Positions 39,764-42,306 of a stretch of DNA of 42,306 nucleotides are shown piece after piece. The translations under genes and the position numbers were made by a program. Every line of letters begins with the position of its first letter. Position 1 is the first letter of the stretch. Source of the stretch: Verrucomicrobiota bacterium (GTDB lineage: Bacteria > Verrucomicrobiota > Verrucomicrobiia > Limisphaerales > JACPZS01); assembly GCA_016195385.1 (NCBI GenBank), contig JACPZS010000146.1, forward strand, positions 1 to 42,306, read 5' to 3'. The notes beneath the pieces were generated by a model. The model was not told the DNA's origin and did not search any database. It worked only from the letters and a program-made list of their open reading frames with translations.

Positions 39764-42306
39764 TCACCGCCTATTGATGGTGGTTGGCTGGTTTAACACG
39801 TTGATGAACGCCGCGTTCGCGTTCGAAATGTCGTTAACCTGAGCATCATCGTCTTCGGCCCATGCCTGGATCACGTATGCTCCCGGATGGAGAGGCGTCC
39901 ACGTGAGCAGGTACGGACTCGTGTAGTCGAAGAGAAGCGTGGAGGTTTGATTCACGAGATCATCGATTTGGAAACTTACGAGCGCCACAACGCCGTCAAG
40001 ATCGCCGGCAGTGGCTCTTAAGTCGATGGGCACGCCAAACGGAATGGTGTCCCCGTCATGAGGGTAGTCCAGAGTGATCGTTGGACGAGCACTGTAATGC
40101 AAGTTGAGCTGGACGTCTCCCCATGCTCCGGAAACGCCATCGACTGCAATATGGTAAGTCGTGCCGGCGCCAGCCAGGAAAAGCACTTTGCTATACGCAT
40201 TGGTGCCGTTCCAGTTATCATTAGACCAAGGCGGAGTGAGATGATCGATGGAGCTGCCCATGTACACCGCGAGCACCGTGTCAAAGCTGCTGCCCAGGGT
40301 GCTAAGAACCATATCTTCATCGCTTGGTGCCGTCCAATGCCACCAGACCGTGTGGCCGGCCAAAGGCCGCCCGTTTGGATTGTGGTCCGGCTCTCCCGCT
40401 TCCATTGTCGCATTGACGTTGTTCCCCGTTGTGATCTGCGCCAGGTCAAAACTGTTCGCGAAGTTGTCGTTCGCAGGACGTGTGACGGCAACCGAGAATA
40501 CCACGCTGTTCGGGATCGTTATCCCGAAATTGTCCGTCACCCTGACGATCAGTTGGTAGTTCCCGGCCGGAAGCGAATGGAATATGTAATCGAGGTCCGC
40601 GCCGGTACTGGTGAAGCTTGTTGTCGTGCCATCGCTCAAAGCAACCAAGTTCAAATTAATCTGGGCCACCGTGCCGTCGGAGTCCTGCGCCGTAACGTGA
40701 ACCGGAACATCGGCTGGCGCCGTAAACACCAGTCCATCGGTCGGCGTGGTGATGGTAAACGTCGGCGGGACATCATAGTGAACACTCAATTGAATGTCTC
40801 CCGCTGCGTTACCGAGACCATCGACGTCGATGTAATAAGTCGTGCCGGCGATGAGATCAAACCACACAAACGCTGGTTGATGGGTGACGTAACCATAGTA
40901 CCAACCGACGAGGTGCAAGTTGTTCAGACTGTTGCCGGTGTAGATGGCCATGCCGCTTGCAAAGCTGCTGCCTGCGGTGCTGAAGACAGCCATTCCATCG
41001 CTGGGTGCGGTATAGTGCCACCAGACCGAATGTCCTCCGCCAGGGTTGGTTGGCTCCCCTGGCTCTCGCGTCGCATTGACGTTGTTCCCGGTCGTGATCT
41101 GCGCCAGATCGAAACTATTCACGAAATCGTCGTTCGCCGGACGTGGAGTGACCACGCTGACGTGAACGCTGCTGCTGGCCGTGGCACCGGTGTTATCGGT
41201 GGCGGTGGCTGTCAGGGTGTAGTTCCCCGGATCGAGCGCAGCGAAGGTATAATCGAAGTCCATGGCCGTCGAGGTAAACGTCGTCGTGCCATCGGTTAAC
41301 TGAACCTGAACCACAGTGCCGTCGAAGTTGTGACCCGTGACGTGAACAGGAATGTCGGCGGGTGCATTAAACACCGCTCCTTCCGTCGGGCTGGTAATGC
41401 TCACCGTCTCCCGTCCATGCCCCACCATGATGTGAATCAGGTTGGGAATTTCCTCGAAGCCATCATTGTCAGTTGCGGAGACATTAACGCTGTAAATTCC
41501 TGGCTCAGGCGGCGTGTAGGAGAAGCTGCTTTGCGGAAAGAATACGTGGATGTTTCCGTCATCCACTGTGATGCCGTCCACAGTTGCAAAACCATCAGCG
41601 TCACTGACGCTGGCTGAAAAAACAATGCTAGCTCCGAGCGGAAAAACGTCTCCGTCATGGGGGCTGCTGAGGTTGACAATTGGCGACGCGCCATAACGCA
41701 CGTTTAATTGGCAGTACCCTTCTCCTCCACCGATGCCGTCCACCGCAATTCGGTAGGTCGCGCCGGCAACCGCCAGAAAACTGTATTTGTTCGCGTGGTA
41801 GAGATCGTAATCAAACACTTGCTGGAGCTGGTCAACTTGGCTGCCTTGATACACTGCCAGCGCGGGTGAAAAATTACTTGTGGGTATCGTCAGAACCACC
41901 GGGCCGTCGCTCGGAACCGTCCAGTGCCACCAAATGGAATGACCGCCAGCATTCGCTCCGTGGTTCGGTTCACCAGGTTCGGTGGTCGCATTCAAATTGT
42001 ATCCAACCGCCATCTGCGCCAGATTGAAGCTGTTGGCAAAATCGTCGTTCGGTGGACGCGTATTGCCGGCCACAACATGCAGGTGGATGCTGGCCGTGGC
42101 TGTTTGGCCACCAATATCCGTGGCCGTCGCGGTCAGGACATAGTCCCCAACGCCGAGCGGCGGGAAGGTGCAGTTGAAAGTGTAGGTGGAGTCCGGGTTC
42201 GAGTTCACGTTCACTGAAGTGGGACCAATTGTGGTCGTGCCATCGGTTAGAACCACATTTAACGAAGGCAATCCGTTATCGCTTTGGACTGTGATGGAGA
42301 CCAGTA
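39764..42306 (-). CDS. Large secreted protein of alternating PPC-like and Ig-like domains (5' end outside window)
   Basis: At least 846 codons, open to the window edge. Three PPC-like beta-sandwich modules each begin close to RPANDDFANSFDLAQ and contain a GHSVWWHWTAPSDG segment followed by YRIAVDGxGG. They occupy roughly 42060-41690, 41145-40775 and 40485-40090. Between and after them are Ig-like domains of the Big/cadherin-like type, such as VSITSPTEGAVFNAPADIPVHV and DYPHDGDTIPFGVPIDL. The protein is probably extracellular and involved in adhesion or polymer binding. It ends with NVLNQPTTINRR and lacks the FFRL tail of the other repeat proteins here. No catalytic domain is visible in this part. 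Confidence 0.85.
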   Translation of the reverse strand, partial: LVSITVQSDNGLPSLNVVLTDGTTTIGPTSVNVNSNPDSTYTFNCTFPPLGVGDYVLTATATDIGGQTATASIHLHVVAGNTRPPNDDFANSFNLAQMAVGYNLNATTEPGEPNHGANAGGHSIWWHWTVPSDGPVVLTIPTSNFSPALAVYQGSQVDQLQQVFDYDLYHANKYSFLAVAGATYRIAVDGIGGGEGYCQLNVRYGASPIVNLSSPHDGDVFPLGASIVFSASVSDADGFATVDGITVDDGNIHVFFPQSSFSYTPPEPGIYSVNVSATDNDGFEEIPNLIHIMVGHGRETVSITSPTEGAVFNAPADIPVHVTGHNFDGTVVQVQLTDGTTTFTSTAMDFDYTFAALDPGNYTLTATATDNTGATASSSVHVSVVTPRPANDDFVNSFDLAQITTGNNVNATREPGEPTNPGGGHSVWWHYTAPSDGMAVFSTAGSSFASGMAIYTGNSLNNLHLVGWYYGYVTHQPAFVWFDLIAGTTYYIDVDGLGNAAGDIQLSVHYDVPPTFTITTPTDGLVFTAPADVPVHVTAQDSDGTVAQINLNLVALSDGTTTSFTSTGADLDYIFHSLPAGNYQLIVRVTDNFGITIPNSVVFSVAVTRPANDNFANSFDLAQITTGNNVNATMEAGEPDHNPNGRPLAGHTVWWHWTAPSDEDMVLSTLGSSFDTVLAVYMGSSIDHLTPPWSNDNWNGTNAYSKVLFLAGAGTTYHIAVDGVSGAWGDVQLNLHYSARPTITLDYPHDGDTIPFGVPIDLRATAGDLDGVVALVSFQIDDLVNQTSTLLFDYTSPYLLTWTPLHPGAYVIQAWAEDDDAQVNDISNANAAFINVLNQPTTINRR

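Overview
The window comes from a GC-rich bacterium that is almost certainly a member of the Verrucomicrobiota, probably of the Pedosphaera/Limisphaera type. This is inferred from protein families: a large PVC-type haem-binding dehydrogenase, a PSD1 (DUF1549/DUF1553) cytochrome paired with a DUF1501 protein, Tat-exported Gfo/Idh/MocA oxidoreductases, and secreted GloVer, delta-60 and FG-GAP repeat proteins, some ending in FFRL. No rRNA, tRNA, CRISPR array, transposase or integrase was recognised.

Layout. 1-7463: an amino-acid/dicarboxylate symporter overlapping a truncated FAD oxidoreductase gene (minus strand), a haem-binding dehydrogenase, an orphan exported protein and a DadA-like FAD oxidoreductase. 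7488-10610: overlapping pabB-pabC genes for p-aminobenzoate synthesis and a UPF0175/PIN toxin-antitoxin pair. 10692-14221: a class III cyclase with TPRs, a calcineurin-like phosphoesterase and a cyclic-nucleotide-binding-fold protein, which may form a small second-messenger group. 14397-18324: a Tat-exported oxidoreductase with a clear terminator, then a tight operon of cytochrome c, outer-membrane porin and cytochrome c lipoprotein. 18515-28224: the PSD1-DUF1501 pair, a GH38-like glycosidase and a cytosolic UDP-sugar-dehydrogenase-like protein.

28497-35433 is accessory: a bare serine/threonine kinase, a GloVer protein with two signal peptides in series, a small membrane protein, a delta-60 protein with an embedded M15 peptidase, and an FG-GAP protein. 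Three of these unrelated secreted architectures end in a similar module of about 65 residues closing with FFRL.

35838-39478 (minus strand) is the best candidate for a new system. In transcription order it has a decayed TIR gene, a ComEC-like metallo-beta-lactamase gene, an intact TIR gene, an AAA_21 ATPase and a TOPRIM-like protein, with short or overlapping junctions. The decayed TIR copy is interrupted by a two-hairpin REP-like element and by a GTTGAAA-type repeat, and has lost its catalytic Glu. Just outside lies the 3' remnant of a plus-strand gene that still has its terminator, which looks like a scar at the island edge. The window ends inside a large secreted protein of alternating Ig-like and PPC-like domains.
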